The notes under the pieces are model-generated. The model was not told the DNA's origin and did not search any database. It saw only the letters and a list, made by a program, of their open reading frames with translations. Source: Sphingomonas prati (GTDB taxonomy: Bacteria; Pseudomonadota; Alphaproteobacteria; Sphingomonadales; Sphingomonadaceae). Taken from it: a stretch of 64,000 nt of DNA. This document shows positions 9,901 to 19,092 of this stretch, piece by piece; the first letter of the stretch is position 1; every line of letters begins with the position of its first letter. The DNA is taken from contig NZ_BMJP01000003.1 in the NCBI RefSeq assembly GCF_014643515.1, positions 310,001 to 374,000 on the forward strand, read 5' to 3'. The translations under genes were made by a program, and so were the position numbers.

Positions 9901-11563
9901 GGCCGACAAGATCGCCACCTACCGCGCCGCGTTCGCCGCTGCGGGTCATGCGGGATCGGGCCAGGTCGCGCTGATGCTGCACAGCTTCGTCGGCGACGAT
10001 GCCGACGCGGTGCGCGACGTCGTCCGGCAGCCGCTGACCGACTATCTGCGGACCTCCACCAACCTGCTCAAATCGTTCGGCTGGTCGTTTCCCGCCTTTC
10101 GCCGTCGTCCGGGCATGACCGATACGCAGCCCGATCTCGCCGGACTGGACGATGACGAGATGGCCGCGCTGCTCGATCACGCCTTCACCCGCTATCACGA
10201 CACCGGTGGCCTGTTCGGCACGCCCGCGCATTGCCTCGCGATGGTCGATCGAGTCCGCGCGGCCGGTGTCGATGAGATCGCCTGCCTGATCGATTTCGGC
10301 GTGCCGGCGCAGACCGTGCTCGATCACCTGCCTGCGCTCGATCGGCTGCGGCAGCTGTCGATCGATCCGCCGCAGCTCGATCAGAGCCCGGTCGCGCTCA
10401 TGCTCCGCCACGGCGTCACCCATCTCCAGTGCACGCCCTCGCTGGCGCAGATGCTGGTCGCGGACGACGCGGCCGCACCCGCACTCGCGCGGCTCGACAT
10501 GATGATGGTGGGGGGCGAAGCATTCCCCCCCGCGCTCGCCCGCCGGCTCGAAACGCTCGTCGGCGGCAACGTCGTCAACATGTACGGGCCGACCGAAACG
10601 ACGATCTGGTCGACGACGCACCGGCTCGACGGCACCCCCGGCGCGGTCCCGATCGGCCGCCCGCTCGCCAACCAGTCCTGCTTCGTGCTCGACAGTCGGC
10701 AACAGCCGGTACCGCCCGGCATTGCGGGCGAACTGGTCATCGCCGGCGCGGGCGTTGTGCGGGGCTATTTGGGCCGGCCGTCACTGACCGCAGAACGCTT
10801 CGTGCCGTTGCCGTTCCTGGACGATACACGCGGCTACCGGACCGGCGATCTTGTCCGGCAACGCGCCGACGGTCTGCTCGACTATCTCGGGCGGATCGAC
10901 AACCAGGTGAAGATCCGCGGCCACCGCATCGAACTGGGCGAGATCGAGTCCGTCCTCGCCACGCACCCCGCCGTGGCGCAAGCCGCCGTCGTCGCGCGGG
11001 AGGATACGCCCGGCGACGTCCGGCTGATCGCCTATCATGTCCCCGCCGCCGGGGCCGCGCCGGACGATCTGCGCGCCTACCTCCGCACGCGGCTGCCCGA
11101 ATTCATGGTCCCCGGCTTCGTGGTCGCGCTGCCGGCGCTGCCTCGCACGCCGAACGGCAAGCTCGACCGCGCGCAGCTGCCGCCGCCCGAACAGGTCCAG
11201 CCGGCCGCGCCCGCCGCGTTCGCGGTGCCGATGGAGGGGCTGGAGGCGCGGATCGCGACGGTCTGGCGCGACGTGCTCAAACTCGACGCGGTCGGCCGGA
11301 ACGACAATTTCTTCGATATCGGCGGCCATTCGCTGCTCGCGGTGCAACTGCACCGCAGTCTGCGCGATTTCGTCGGCCGCCCGCTCGCCCTCACCGATAT
11401 CTTCCGCTTCCCCACCGTCGCCGCGCTCGCCCGCCACCTGGCGGACGGGGAGGACGACAGCGCGGCCCAGGCGGCGGAGGCGCGCGCGTCCGGGCGCCGC
11501 GCCGTCCTGCGCCGGGGCCGCACCGGGGCGCGACCCGCGCTTGCCACCGTGACGAGGGGCTGA
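6905..11563 (+). CDS. NRPS: formyltransferase - truncated C-like - A(luciferase-like monooxygenase inserted) - PCP
   Basis: The protein has 1552 residues. Residues about 15-190 form a formyltransferase with the catalytic set N107, H109 and D148, spaced as in methionyl-tRNA formyltransferase; a formyltransferase C-terminal-like part follows to about 320. Residues 330-560 resemble the end of a condensation domain but show no HHxxxDG. The adenylation domain starts near 570, with YTSGSTGLPKGVM (A3) and FDIS at F761. At about 798-1150 it is interrupted by an FMN/F420-type luciferase-like monooxygenase (SAVWTPERHFHAFGGLYPNP), then resumes with NMYGPTETTIW, YRTGDL and NGKLDR. A carrier domain ends the protein with GGHSLL, phosphopantetheine site S1476. 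Reading the specificity positions by alignment to GrsA gives D-I-L-Q-M-G-M-I-W-K, close to the known glycine code. LgrA-type enzymes formylate the carrier-bound amino acid, so formylglycyl-PCP is the likely intermediate. It overlaps the small gene upstream and is four bases from the PKS. Confidence 0.93.
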   Translation: MTPDGLPDRSEAFPALPVRGPRWRCVLIGSETLLMRCGDMLIAAGHRIAAVVSDAPAIRRWAEDAGIAPTTLAQLPALAPFDYLFSITNLSVLAAETLALPRKAAINFHDGVLPDYAGLNTPAWALLNGELRHGVTWHAMTADVDRGDILVTRSFGIEVGETAHSLNTRCLAEGIASFAVLIDGLAAGTISGRPQDAAPTRYYSRTDRPFAAAMIMWDRPADAIAAMVRALDFGGHRNPLGMPKTSFRGTPLLVVEATPLADASTAAPGTIVRADRTALHVATGTTDLALVRIAGIDGRMIALPDAIDRFGLCPGSRLEPATDLAALSVHDAACAGHEHWWRRRLAQSRPPVLDLSPGEPAEERVVTDDAVDGHADGQLLLAAAVACLARVADRSGFEIGFSDPVFAAQDAPVAHWVARRLPLRIDIDWQAGLGTLAAALDTDIRRLHRHIGYAIDLVARSPELTGIDTDLPVAVTLVDRLDDADADADAALTLAIRTDGRGCRWIHDPARLDMALFATIRSAFHALLAAGHADPDRPVALLPLMADADQARMVHGWNQTAAPWRDDACVHHLFAEQAARTPDAPALTCDGVTLNYADLDARANRFARHLASLGVGRGTLVGLHLERSLDMVVALIGIHKAGGAYVPLDPAYPAARLAHMIADSAALLIVSRTALAATLPPGPARVLCINQDMAVIALLPDTAFDGGAGPADLAYVIYTSGSTGLPKGVMVEHRNVANFFAGMDALIKPGGVWLAVTSLSFDISVLELCWTIARGAHVVIAPADAATSRATAAPRGPVAFSLFYFGNADSSEEPDPYRLLLDGARFADDHGFSAVWTPERHFHAFGGLYPNPAVTGAAIAAITTRVAIRGGSVVVPLHHPLRVAEEWALVDTLSHGRAGIAFAAGWQPDDFVLRPDAFADRPAALMTGIDVVRGLWRGEARSFPGPLGSDVAVRSFPRPVQPELPFWITTAGNPDSFAAAGRAGASVLTHLLGQTVAELADKIATYRAAFAAAGHAGSGQVALMLHSFVGDDADAVRDVVRQPLTDYLRTSTNLLKSFGWSFPAFRRRPGMTDTQPDLAGLDDDEMAALLDHAFTRYHDTGGLFGTPAHCLAMVDRVRAAGVDEIACLIDFGVPAQTVLDHLPALDRLRQLSIDPPQLDQSPVALMLRHGVTHLQCTPSLAQMLVADDAAAPALARLDMMMVGGEAFPPALARRLETLVGGNVVNMYGPTETTIWSTTHRLDGTPGAVPIGRPLANQSCFVLDSRQQPVPPGIAGELVIAGAGVVRGYLGRPSLTAERFVPLPFLDDTRGYRTGDLVRQRADGLLDYLGRIDNQVKIRGHRIELGEIESVLATHPAVAQAAVVAREDTPGDVRLIAYHVPAAGAAPDDLRAYLRTRLPEFMVPGFVVALPALPRTPNGKLDRAQLPPPEQVQPAAPAAFAVPMEGLEARIATVWRDVLKLDAVGRNDNFFDIGGHSLLAVQLHRSLRDFVGRPLALTDIFRFPTVAALARHLADGEDDSAAQAAEARASGRRAVLRRGRTGARPALATVTRG

Positions 11564-11567
11564 CCCC

Positions 11568-14500
11568 ATGGACCATGCGACCGATCTCTTCCGCGCCGAC
11601 GACGGAACCGCCGACGGCGAAGCCGCAGCGGACACCGCGATCGCGATCGTCGGCATGGCCTGCCGCTTCGCCGGCGCGCGCACCCCCGCGGACTATTGGG
11701 CCAATCTGCGCGACGGCGTCGAATCGATCGCCCGTTATTCGGACGAGGAACTGCGCGACCGCGGTGTCGATCCGGCGTTGCTCGCCTCCCCCGACTATGT
11801 GCGCGCCGGTGCACCGATCGCCGACATGGACTGTTTCGACGCCGCCTTGTTCGGCCTGTCCCCGCGCGACGCGGCGATCATGGATCCGCAGCACCGCCAT
11901 TTCCTGGAATGCGCGTGGGAGGCGCTGGAGGACGCCGGCCATGTGCCGGCGCGCTTTGACGGCGCGATCGGGGTGTTCGGCGGGTCGGGCCACAACAGCT
12001 ATCTGGCGAGCAACCTGCTCACCAATCCGTTGCTCGTCCGCGATGTCGGCCGCTTCCTGTTGCGCCATACCGGCAACGACAAGGATTTCCTGACAACGCG
12101 CGTCTCCTACCTGCTCGACCTGAAAGGGCCCAGCCTCAACGTCCAGACCGCCTGCTCCACCTCGCTCGTCGCGGTGCATATGGCGGCGCAGAGCCTGCTG
12201 ACCGGCGAATGCGACATGGCGATCGCAGGCGGCGCATCGATCGAACTGCCGCACGGCCATGGCTACACCTATGACGAAAGCGGCATCCTCTCGCCCGACG
12301 GCCATTGCCGGCCGTTCGACGCGGCGTCCGAAGGCACCGTGTTCGGCAGTGGCGTCGGCATCGTCGTGCTGCGCCGGCTGGCGGATGCGGTGGCGGACGG
12401 CGACCATGTCTATGCGGTCATTCGCGGATCGGCGATCAACAACGACGGCGCGGGCAAGGTCGGCTATCTCGCCCCCAGCCTGGACGGGCACGCCCAGGCG
12501 GTGACCGAGGCGCTCGCGGTCGCCGGCATATCGGCGGACACGATCGATCATGTCGAGGCCCATGGCACCGGTACGCCGGTCGGCGATCCGATCGAGGTCG
12601 CGGCACTGACCCGGGCATTCCGCCGCCACACGTCGCGCACCGGCTATTGCGGGCTCGGATCGGTTAAGGCCAATATCGGCCATACCGATACCGCGGCCGG
12701 CGTCGCAGGACTGATCAAGGTCGCGCTGGCGCTTCACCACGGGCAAATGCCGCCCACACTCAATCACAGCACCGCCAACCCAGGCTGCGACATCGCACAG
12801 ACGCCGTTCAGCGTCACCACCCGGCTCACCCCCTGGCCACGCGCCGCGCATGGGCCCCGTCGCGCCGGGATCAGCTCGCTTGGCGTGGGCGGCACGAACG
12901 CGCATGTGATCGTGGAGGACGCCCCCGAACGGACGAAGGAAGCCGCCGGCCGCGGGCACCACATCTTCACGCTGTCTGCCCGGTCGGCCTCCGCGCTCGA
13001 CGCGAACGCTGCGGCTCTCGCCTGTCATCTCGCTTCGCACCCCTGCCTCGACCCAGCCGACGTAGCCTACACGCTGTCGATCGGGCGGCAGGCGCTGCCG
13101 CATCGCCGCGTGATCGTGGCCGACGGGATCGCCGACGCGGCGGACGCGCTCGTCACGCCGGCCCGCGTCCATTCGGCGCAGGCCGGCGACGCGCGCCCGG
13201 TCGCGTTCCTGTTCTGCGGCGCGGGGTCGCAGCACGTCGGCATGGGGCGCGACCTCTATGACGCCGAACCGGTGTTCCGCGACATGGTCGACGCCTGCAT
13301 CGATCATTGCCGCGCGCTGGATATCGATCTGCGGCGCTGGCTGTTCCCGGCGGTCGACGACATCGAACAGGCCGCCGCCGAACTGAAACGCCCGTCGGTG
13401 GCGCTACCCGCTTTGTTCACCATCCAGGTGGCCCTCGCCCGGCTGTGGCAGGCCTGGGGCGTCACCCCATCCGCCATGATCGGCCACAGCTCGGGCGAAT
13501 ATGCTGCGGCGCACTTGGCCGGCGTGATCGGGCTCGAAGACGCGCTCCGCATCGTCGCCACACGCGGCCGCCTGTTCGAATCCGTACCCGGCGGCGCGAT
13601 GCTGAGCGTCGCCGCGTCGGAAGATGCGTTGCGCGCGCTGCTGACGCCCGACCTGACCATCGCGGCGATCAACGGCGCGGAACTCTGCGTCGCCTCCGGC
13701 CCGGCGCCGTCGATCGACCGGTTGCAGGCGACGCTGGCGGCGGCCGATGTCGAATGCCAGCGCGTGGCGATCGACGTCGCGGCGCATTCCGCGATGCTCG
13801 ATCCGATCCTCGACGCGTTCCGCGCCTGCCTTTCGACCGTCCGGTGGAGTCCGCCGACGCGGCGCTTCGCATCGAACCTGACCGGCGACTGGATCACCGC
13901 GGTCGAGGCGACCGACCCCGAATATTGGGTCCGTCACCTGCGCGAAACGGTCCGCTTCACCGACGGCCTCGCCCGCCTGATGCAGGACCGCGACCAGATC
14001 CTGCTCGAGGTCGGGCCGGGCCGCTCAGTCTCCAGCCTCGCCCGCCGGCATCCGGCCCGCTCCGCGGACCAGCCGGTGCTGAACGCGATGCGCCACCCGA
14101 CCGAGGCGGTCAGTGACTTGGCGCATCTGCTGACGGTAGCGGGCCGGCTCTGGACGCTCGGCGTCGCGATTGATTGGGATGCCTATTGGTCGCGCGAAAC
14201 CCGCCTGCGCGTGCCGCTGCCGACCTACAGCTTCGACCGCACCCGCCACTGGATCGAGCCCGGCGTGACCGCGTCGCAGGGACCGCAGCACGACGTCACG
14301 GAACGGCGCCCCGACATCGCCGACTGGTTCTACGCACCCGTCTGGCACCGCAAGCCGCTGCTCCCCGGCGGTGAGTCGACCGACGGACCCGTGCTGCTCT
14401 TCCAGGACCGCGAAGGTCTCGGGACAGCGATCGCGGATCGGCTCCGCACGGCCGGCCGCGTCGTGACGACGGTCCAGACCGGTCGCGTCTTCCGCCGCAA

Positions 14501-17500
14501 CGGACCCGACGGCTTCATCCTGCCGGCCGGCGACAGAACCGCCTACGACGCGCTCGTCGCCGCCCTCGCCGCCGATGGTCGCCTGCCAACCGAAATCTTC
14601 CACTGCTGGCTGGTGACCGGCCAGACACCCGCGCGCTCCGACCGCCGGCAGATCGACGGTACTCAGCAAACCGGCTTCTACAGCATGCTTTTCCTGGTCC
14701 AGGCGCTGGCCGAGGCGGGGAGCGGTGCGCTCGCCATCGCGGCGATCTCGGACGGTATCCAGCGGGTCTGCGACGAACGACTGCTCGCCCCGGCCAAGGC
14801 GACGGTCCTCGGCCTCTGCCGCACCGTCGCGGCCGAGTATCCGGACATCCGCATCCGCAGCGTCGACGTCATCCTGCCCGCGCAGGCCGGCGCGCGCGAC
14901 CTGCTAGCCGCCGCGCTGATCGCCGAGAACCATGCGACCGACACCGCCGCCACGATCGCGTACCGCGCAGGCGAGCGTTGGGTCCAGTCGTTCGATCCCG
15001 CCCCGCCCGCCACTTTGCCAGGACCTGCGCTCCACCTGCGCACGCGTGGCACCTACCTGATCACCGGCGGGCTCGGCGGGCTCGGCCTCGCGCTGGCACG
15101 ACATCTCGCCGCCACGGTGCAGGCGCGGATCGCGCTGCTGTCGCGCACCGCGTTGCCCCCGCGGGATCAGTGGGACGGCGTGCTGGCGCAGGAAACGGAT
15201 GATCGCGACGCAACCGTCATCCGCCGCATCCTGGCGGTCGAAGCGGCCGGCGGCGAGGTACTGGTCGTCACCGCCGACGTCGCCGATGCGCAGGCGCTGC
15301 GCCGCGCGATCGCGTTGGTCCGCGACCGGTTCGGGGCGATCGACGGCGTCTTCCACGCCGCCGGCGTGCTCGACGACGGCGTCATCCAGTCCAAGACGAT
15401 GGCGGCGGCGTCCGCAGTCATAGCCCCCAAACTGGCCGGCACGCTCGCGCTGGAGGCCGCACTTGCCGCCGATCCGCCGCGCTTCATGCTGCTGTTCTCG
15501 TCGGTCAGCGCCTTCGCCGGCCTGCCGGGGCAGGCCGATTACGCCGCCGGCAACGCCTTCCTGGACGCCTACGCCCAGTCCCGCCGCGATGACGAGCGCA
15601 CCCGCGTGATGGCGGTCGGCTGGAGCCGCTGGTCCGACGCAGGCATGGCGGCGATCACCGGGCCCGACACGGCCGGCCCGCCCGAACCGATCGGCGCGGG
15701 CCTGCCGGTCAACCATCCCTTCCTCGATACGCGGCACGACCTGCACGACGGCGGCCTGCTCGTCACCGCACGGATCGGCCCGGCCACGCATTGGCTCCTC
15801 GACGAACATCGCCTGGCCGACGGCAGCGCGCTGATCCCCGGCACCGGTTTCCTCGAACTGGTTCGCGCGGCCGCTACACTGACCGCCGACGGCGCCCTCC
15901 TGCTTACCGACGCCGCGTTCCTCGCGCCGTTCGCGGTCGGCGCCGGCGATACACGCGACCTGCGCATCCATATCGCACCGATCCACGCGGGGGCCCCGGT
16001 CCCGTTCGTCCTGTACGGCCGCGCCACCTCGTCTCCGGACGCCGGCTGGACGCTTCACGCCCGCGGCACGATCGGCCACGACACCGACGCCGCGCCCGCC
16101 CCGATCGACCTCGACGCCATCGGGCGGCGTTGCGCAGAACCCGTCCGCGTCGTCGGCGTCGCCGCCCCGCATCTGCGGTTCGGCCCGCGCTGGGATACCA
16201 TCCGCGACGCACGCCGCGGTCCGGACGAGGCGTTGCTGTCGCTCCGGCTCGCCGACGCCTTCCAGGCCGATCTCGACCGCGTCCGGCTCCACCCGGCGCT
16301 GCTGGACATGGCATCGGCCGGTGCGCAGTGGCTGATCCCCGGCCATGATCCCGCCCGCGATTTCCTCGCCCCCATGCGCTGGGGCCGGTTGCGCATTCTC
16401 AGGGCCCTGCCCGCCGACATCGTCGCGCACGTCCGCCTACGCCCGACCGAACCGGACGCGGCGCTCGCGATCTTCGACGTCACGGTGTGCGATCAGGCCG
16501 GCGCCGTTCTGGTCGACGCCAGCGGCTTCACCATGATCCGTGTCCGCGACGCGACACTGCTCGCCTCGCCTGCCCCGATCGCTCGCCCGATCGTGCCGGC
16601 CGAAGCGGCGCCCGCCATGTCGCTGACCGCGCGGGAGGGGATGGCCGTCATCGACCGCATCCTGGCCGCCGGTGCCGCCGCGCACCTCGTCGTCTCGCCG
16701 GTCGATCTCTACCCCGCGGTGGCCGGCCTCCACGCCGCGCTCGCCCCGCGCGCCAAGGCCCCCCGCGCCGACGCCGTCGATGCGCCGCGGACCGCGACCG
16801 AACAGGCGATCGCCGACCTCTGGTGCAACATGCTCGGGGTGGACAATGTCGGGCGGTCCGACGATTTCTTCGATCTGGGCGGCCATTCGCTGCTCGCCGT
16901 CCAGTTCATCAACCGGTTGCGCAAGCAGACCGGCATGGTCCTGCCGCTCGCCGCCCTGCTCCAGGGTCCGACGATCGCCCAACTGGCGCTTCTCCTCGAT
17001 CCCGCCGCACAGGACGACACGGATGCCGACACGCCGCCGGTCGCCGCCGTCACCAGTCTCGATACGGTCCGGTTGGTCAGCGACGCCGCGCCCGCCCGCC
17101 GTGCGCCCGATCTGATCGCGATCCGCCCCGGCGATCCGCGGTCCGCACTGTTCATCGTGCATGACGGGCTCGGCGAAACGCTGCTCTACCGCTCGCTCGC
17201 CTACCGGCTTACGGCGGGCCAGGCGGTGTTCGGCATCGAACCGGCGCGGCGGCCCGATGGCAGCATCGGCTACGTCAGCATCCCGGACATGGCCGCCGAC
17301 TATGTCGCGCGCGTCCGCCGGCAACAGCCCGACGGCCCCTATCTGATCGCCGGGCTCTGCGCGGGCGGCGTCATAGCGTTCGAAATGGCGCGCCAGTTGC
17401 AGGATGCGGGCGCGACGGTCGCGTTGGTCGCGATCTTCGATGCCGCAGACGTCGAAGCCGACATGCGCCGCTTCTACGTCATGCGTGCGCGGATCGATCG

Positions 17501-18053
17501 ACTTCGCCATCTGATGCAGTCCGCGCGCGGCACGTCGCCCGTCGCGATCGCCACGGTCGGATCGCAACTGGTCCGCAAGGCGGGCAATACGCTGGCGTGG
17601 GAGGTGCGGTCCCGCATCGAACGCCGCCGTCAGTTGCGCTCGGTCACGCAGGCACCAGACGCCTCGCTACCGGGCGGCGCAACACTCGCCGGGCCCGACC
17701 TCGCCTTCCTCCAGCTTTACGAGATCGCGCACCGCGCGCATCGGCCCGCCGGCTTGTTCAGCGGCGGCGACGTGCTGCTGTTCAGGGCGTCGGGACCCAG
17801 CGTGGACGAGGAGGACGAACCGTTTGCCGAACGCTACGCCGATCGATTGCTCGGCTGGGGCAAGCGGGTGGAGGACGACATCATCCTGATTCCGGTCCCC
17901 GGCGGGCACTTCACGCTGCTGCGCGAACCGCATGTCACCGCGGTCGCCGAACGGTTGCAGGACGCGATCGACACCGCGCTGCGTCGCGCGGCTGCGTCAA
18001 CTGATTCGGCTCCGGCGGTTTCGCCCGTGGCCACGCTTGCGGCTGTGTCATGA
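11568..18053 (+). CDS. Type I polyketide synthase: KS-AT-KR-DH-ACP-TE
   Basis: The 2161 residues encode one PKS module plus release. The KS has C196 in TACSTS, H332 in EAHGTG and H372 in NIGHTD. The AT has S641 in GHSSGEYAA; its later motif reads VAAHS rather than HAFH or YASH, so malonyl is only a default guess. The KR at about 1160-1340 has TGGLGGLG and the Ser-Tyr-Asn residues in SSVSAFAG and ADYAAGN (Y1325). A DH follows the KR (H1414 in DEHRLADG, D1580 in LHPALLD). The ACP has S1774 in GGHSLL. The TE has GLCAGG with C1931 in place of the usual serine, and GGHF near the end. One elongation, ketoreduction and dehydration of the NRPS-bound unit, then release, is the predicted chemistry. GAGGGG precedes the start. 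The stop overlaps the next gene as ATGA. Confidence 0.93.
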   Translation: MDHATDLFRADDGTADGEAAADTAIAIVGMACRFAGARTPADYWANLRDGVESIARYSDEELRDRGVDPALLASPDYVRAGAPIADMDCFDAALFGLSPRDAAIMDPQHRHFLECAWEALEDAGHVPARFDGAIGVFGGSGHNSYLASNLLTNPLLVRDVGRFLLRHTGNDKDFLTTRVSYLLDLKGPSLNVQTACSTSLVAVHMAAQSLLTGECDMAIAGGASIELPHGHGYTYDESGILSPDGHCRPFDAASEGTVFGSGVGIVVLRRLADAVADGDHVYAVIRGSAINNDGAGKVGYLAPSLDGHAQAVTEALAVAGISADTIDHVEAHGTGTPVGDPIEVAALTRAFRRHTSRTGYCGLGSVKANIGHTDTAAGVAGLIKVALALHHGQMPPTLNHSTANPGCDIAQTPFSVTTRLTPWPRAAHGPRRAGISSLGVGGTNAHVIVEDAPERTKEAAGRGHHIFTLSARSASALDANAAALACHLASHPCLDPADVAYTLSIGRQALPHRRVIVADGIADAADALVTPARVHSAQAGDARPVAFLFCGAGSQHVGMGRDLYDAEPVFRDMVDACIDHCRALDIDLRRWLFPAVDDIEQAAAELKRPSVALPALFTIQVALARLWQAWGVTPSAMIGHSSGEYAAAHLAGVIGLEDALRIVATRGRLFESVPGGAMLSVAASEDALRALLTPDLTIAAINGAELCVASGPAPSIDRLQATLAAADVECQRVAIDVAAHSAMLDPILDAFRACLSTVRWSPPTRRFASNLTGDWITAVEATDPEYWVRHLRETVRFTDGLARLMQDRDQILLEVGPGRSVSSLARRHPARSADQPVLNAMRHPTEAVSDLAHLLTVAGRLWTLGVAIDWDAYWSRETRLRVPLPTYSFDRTRHWIEPGVTASQGPQHDVTERRPDIADWFYAPVWHRKPLLPGGESTDGPVLLFQDREGLGTAIADRLRTAGRVVTTVQTGRVFRRNGPDGFILPAGDRTAYDALVAALAADGRLPTEIFHCWLVTGQTPARSDRRQIDGTQQTGFYSMLFLVQALAEAGSGALAIAAISDGIQRVCDERLLAPAKATVLGLCRTVAAEYPDIRIRSVDVILPAQAGARDLLAAALIAENHATDTAATIAYRAGERWVQSFDPAPPATLPGPALHLRTRGTYLITGGLGGLGLALARHLAATVQARIALLSRTALPPRDQWDGVLAQETDDRDATVIRRILAVEAAGGEVLVVTADVADAQALRRAIALVRDRFGAIDGVFHAAGVLDDGVIQSKTMAAASAVIAPKLAGTLALEAALAADPPRFMLLFSSVSAFAGLPGQADYAAGNAFLDAYAQSRRDDERTRVMAVGWSRWSDAGMAAITGPDTAGPPEPIGAGLPVNHPFLDTRHDLHDGGLLVTARIGPATHWLLDEHRLADGSALIPGTGFLELVRAAATLTADGALLLTDAAFLAPFAVGAGDTRDLRIHIAPIHAGAPVPFVLYGRATSSPDAGWTLHARGTIGHDTDAAPAPIDLDAIGRRCAEPVRVVGVAAPHLRFGPRWDTIRDARRGPDEALLSLRLADAFQADLDRVRLHPALLDMASAGAQWLIPGHDPARDFLAPMRWGRLRILRALPADIVAHVRLRPTEPDAALAIFDVTVCDQAGAVLVDASGFTMIRVRDATLLASPAPIARPIVPAEAAPAMSLTAREGMAVIDRILAAGAAAHLVVSPVDLYPAVAGLHAALAPRAKAPRADAVDAPRTATEQAIADLWCNMLGVDNVGRSDDFFDLGGHSLLAVQFINRLRKQTGMVLPLAALLQGPTIAQLALLLDPAAQDDTDADTPPVAAVTSLDTVRLVSDAAPARRAPDLIAIRPGDPRSALFIVHDGLGETLLYRSLAYRLTAGQAVFGIEPARRPDGSIGYVSIPDMAADYVARVRRQQPDGPYLIAGLCAGGVIAFEMARQLQDAGATVALVAIFDAADVEADMRRFYVMRARIDRLRHLMQSARGTSPVAIATVGSQLVRKAGNTLAWEVRSRIERRRQLRSVTQAPDASLPGGATLAGPDLAFLQLYEIAHRAHRPAGLFSGGDVLLFRASGPSVDEEDEPFAERYADRLLGWGKRVEDDIILIPVPGGHFTLLREPHVTAVAERLQDAIDTALRRAAASTDSAPAVSPVATLAAVS

Positions 18054-19054
18054 CGCAACCATCCACGCCGGCCACCATGCTCGCGGTCATCGTGAACTAC
18101 CGCACTGCCGACCTCGTGATCGATTGTCTCGAAAGCCTGGTAGCGGAGGTCGCCGCCGTCCCTGGGCTCAGCGTCTGCGTAGTCGACAACGCGTCGAACG
18201 ACGGGTCCGACGAACGGATCGCCGCGGCGATCGCTTCGAACGGGTGGCATGGCTGGGCGACATCGATCGCGGCGCCGACCAATGGTGGGTTCGCCGCCGG
18301 CAACAATGTCGCGATCCGCCCCGCGCTGGCCAGCGCCAACCCGCCGGATCTCTGCTGGCTGCTCAACCCCGACACACGCGTCCAACCCGGCGCGACTGCC
18401 GCAATCCTGGACTTTTTCACCGATCACCCCGCGGTCGGCATCGCCGGTACCGCACTGGTCGAGGAGGACGGCAGCCCATGGCATTATGCCTTCCGCTTCC
18501 ACAGCGTGCTCAGCGAGCTGGAACGCGGCGCGCGGCTGGGGCCGGTCTCGCGCCTGCTGTCCCACCGTGCCGTTCTCCGGCCGATGGGCGATCGCATCCA
18601 GCCGGTGGACTGGGTGTCGGGGGCCAGCATGATCGTCCGCCGCGGGGTGTTCGAAATGATCGGCCTCATGGATGAACGCTACTTCCTCTATTATGAGGAG
18701 ACGGATTTCTGTCGGCGGGCCGCCCGTGCCGGCTGGCCGACCTGCTACCTGCCACAGGCGACCGTCATGCACATCGCCGGGCAGAGCACGGGATTGACCG
18801 GGCCGCGCCCTGCGCTTCACCGCGTGCCGGACTATTGGTTCGAATCACGGCGGCGCTATTTCCTCCGCCATCACGGGCGCGCCTATGCCGCGCTCGCAGA
18901 TGCGGCGTGGCTGGCCGGTCATGTTGGCTGGCGGTTGCGGCGCTGGCTGTTCCGCCGGCCCGATCCCGATCCGCCCCGGCTGATCCGCGATTTCCTGCGC
19001 CACTCGGCCGTGTTCCCGCGCGCGGCAGGCATGCGCGCCGCGCGCATCTTTTGA
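18050..19054 (+). CDS. Glycosyltransferase family 2, rhamnosyltransferase-like
   Basis: This GT-A enzyme has 334 residues. It begins MLAVIVNYRTADLVIDCLES, has VVDNASNDGSDERI, the metal site LNPDTRVQPGA, and the acceptor and catalytic-base region SGASMIVRRGVF followed by YYEETDFCRRAARAGW. This layout is that of WbbL/RfbF-like rhamnosyltransferases, which use dTDP-sugars, but substrate transfer from that similarity is weak. Its ATG overlaps the PKS stop, which strongly ties it to the NRPS/PKS operon. It may glycosylate the NRPS-PKS product or join that product's sugar to the glycan. The C-terminal 80 residues are basic and Arg/Pro-rich. Confidence 0.86.
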   Translation: MTQPSTPATMLAVIVNYRTADLVIDCLESLVAEVAAVPGLSVCVVDNASNDGSDERIAAAIASNGWHGWATSIAAPTNGGFAAGNNVAIRPALASANPPDLCWLLNPDTRVQPGATAAILDFFTDHPAVGIAGTALVEEDGSPWHYAFRFHSVLSELERGARLGPVSRLLSHRAVLRPMGDRIQPVDWVSGASMIVRRGVFEMIGLMDERYFLYYEETDFCRRAARAGWPTCYLPQATVMHIAGQSTGLTGPRPALHRVPDYWFESRRRYFLRHHGRAYAALADAAWLAGHVGWRLRRWLFRRPDPDPPRLIRDFLRHSAVFPRAAGMRAARIF

Positions 19055-19092
19055 AGGACGCCGGCACGGCGATCGGCGGCGATTGCCTACCG

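Noticed and set aside
9240-10400. Assembly artefact joining a monooxygenase gene to an NRPS
   Set aside because: The frame is continuous across both joins and the adenylation motifs resume in order, a layout known for this domain family.
7970-10702. 910-residue open frame antisense to the NRPS
   Set aside because: Its translation is Arg/Gly/Asp/His low-complexity sequence typical of the opposite strand of high-GC genes, and the sense frame has continuous NRPS domains.
11391-13307. 638-residue open frame antisense to the PKS start
   Set aside because: No domain is visible and it spans the NRPS carrier, the intergenic join and the KS, all well supported on the other strand.
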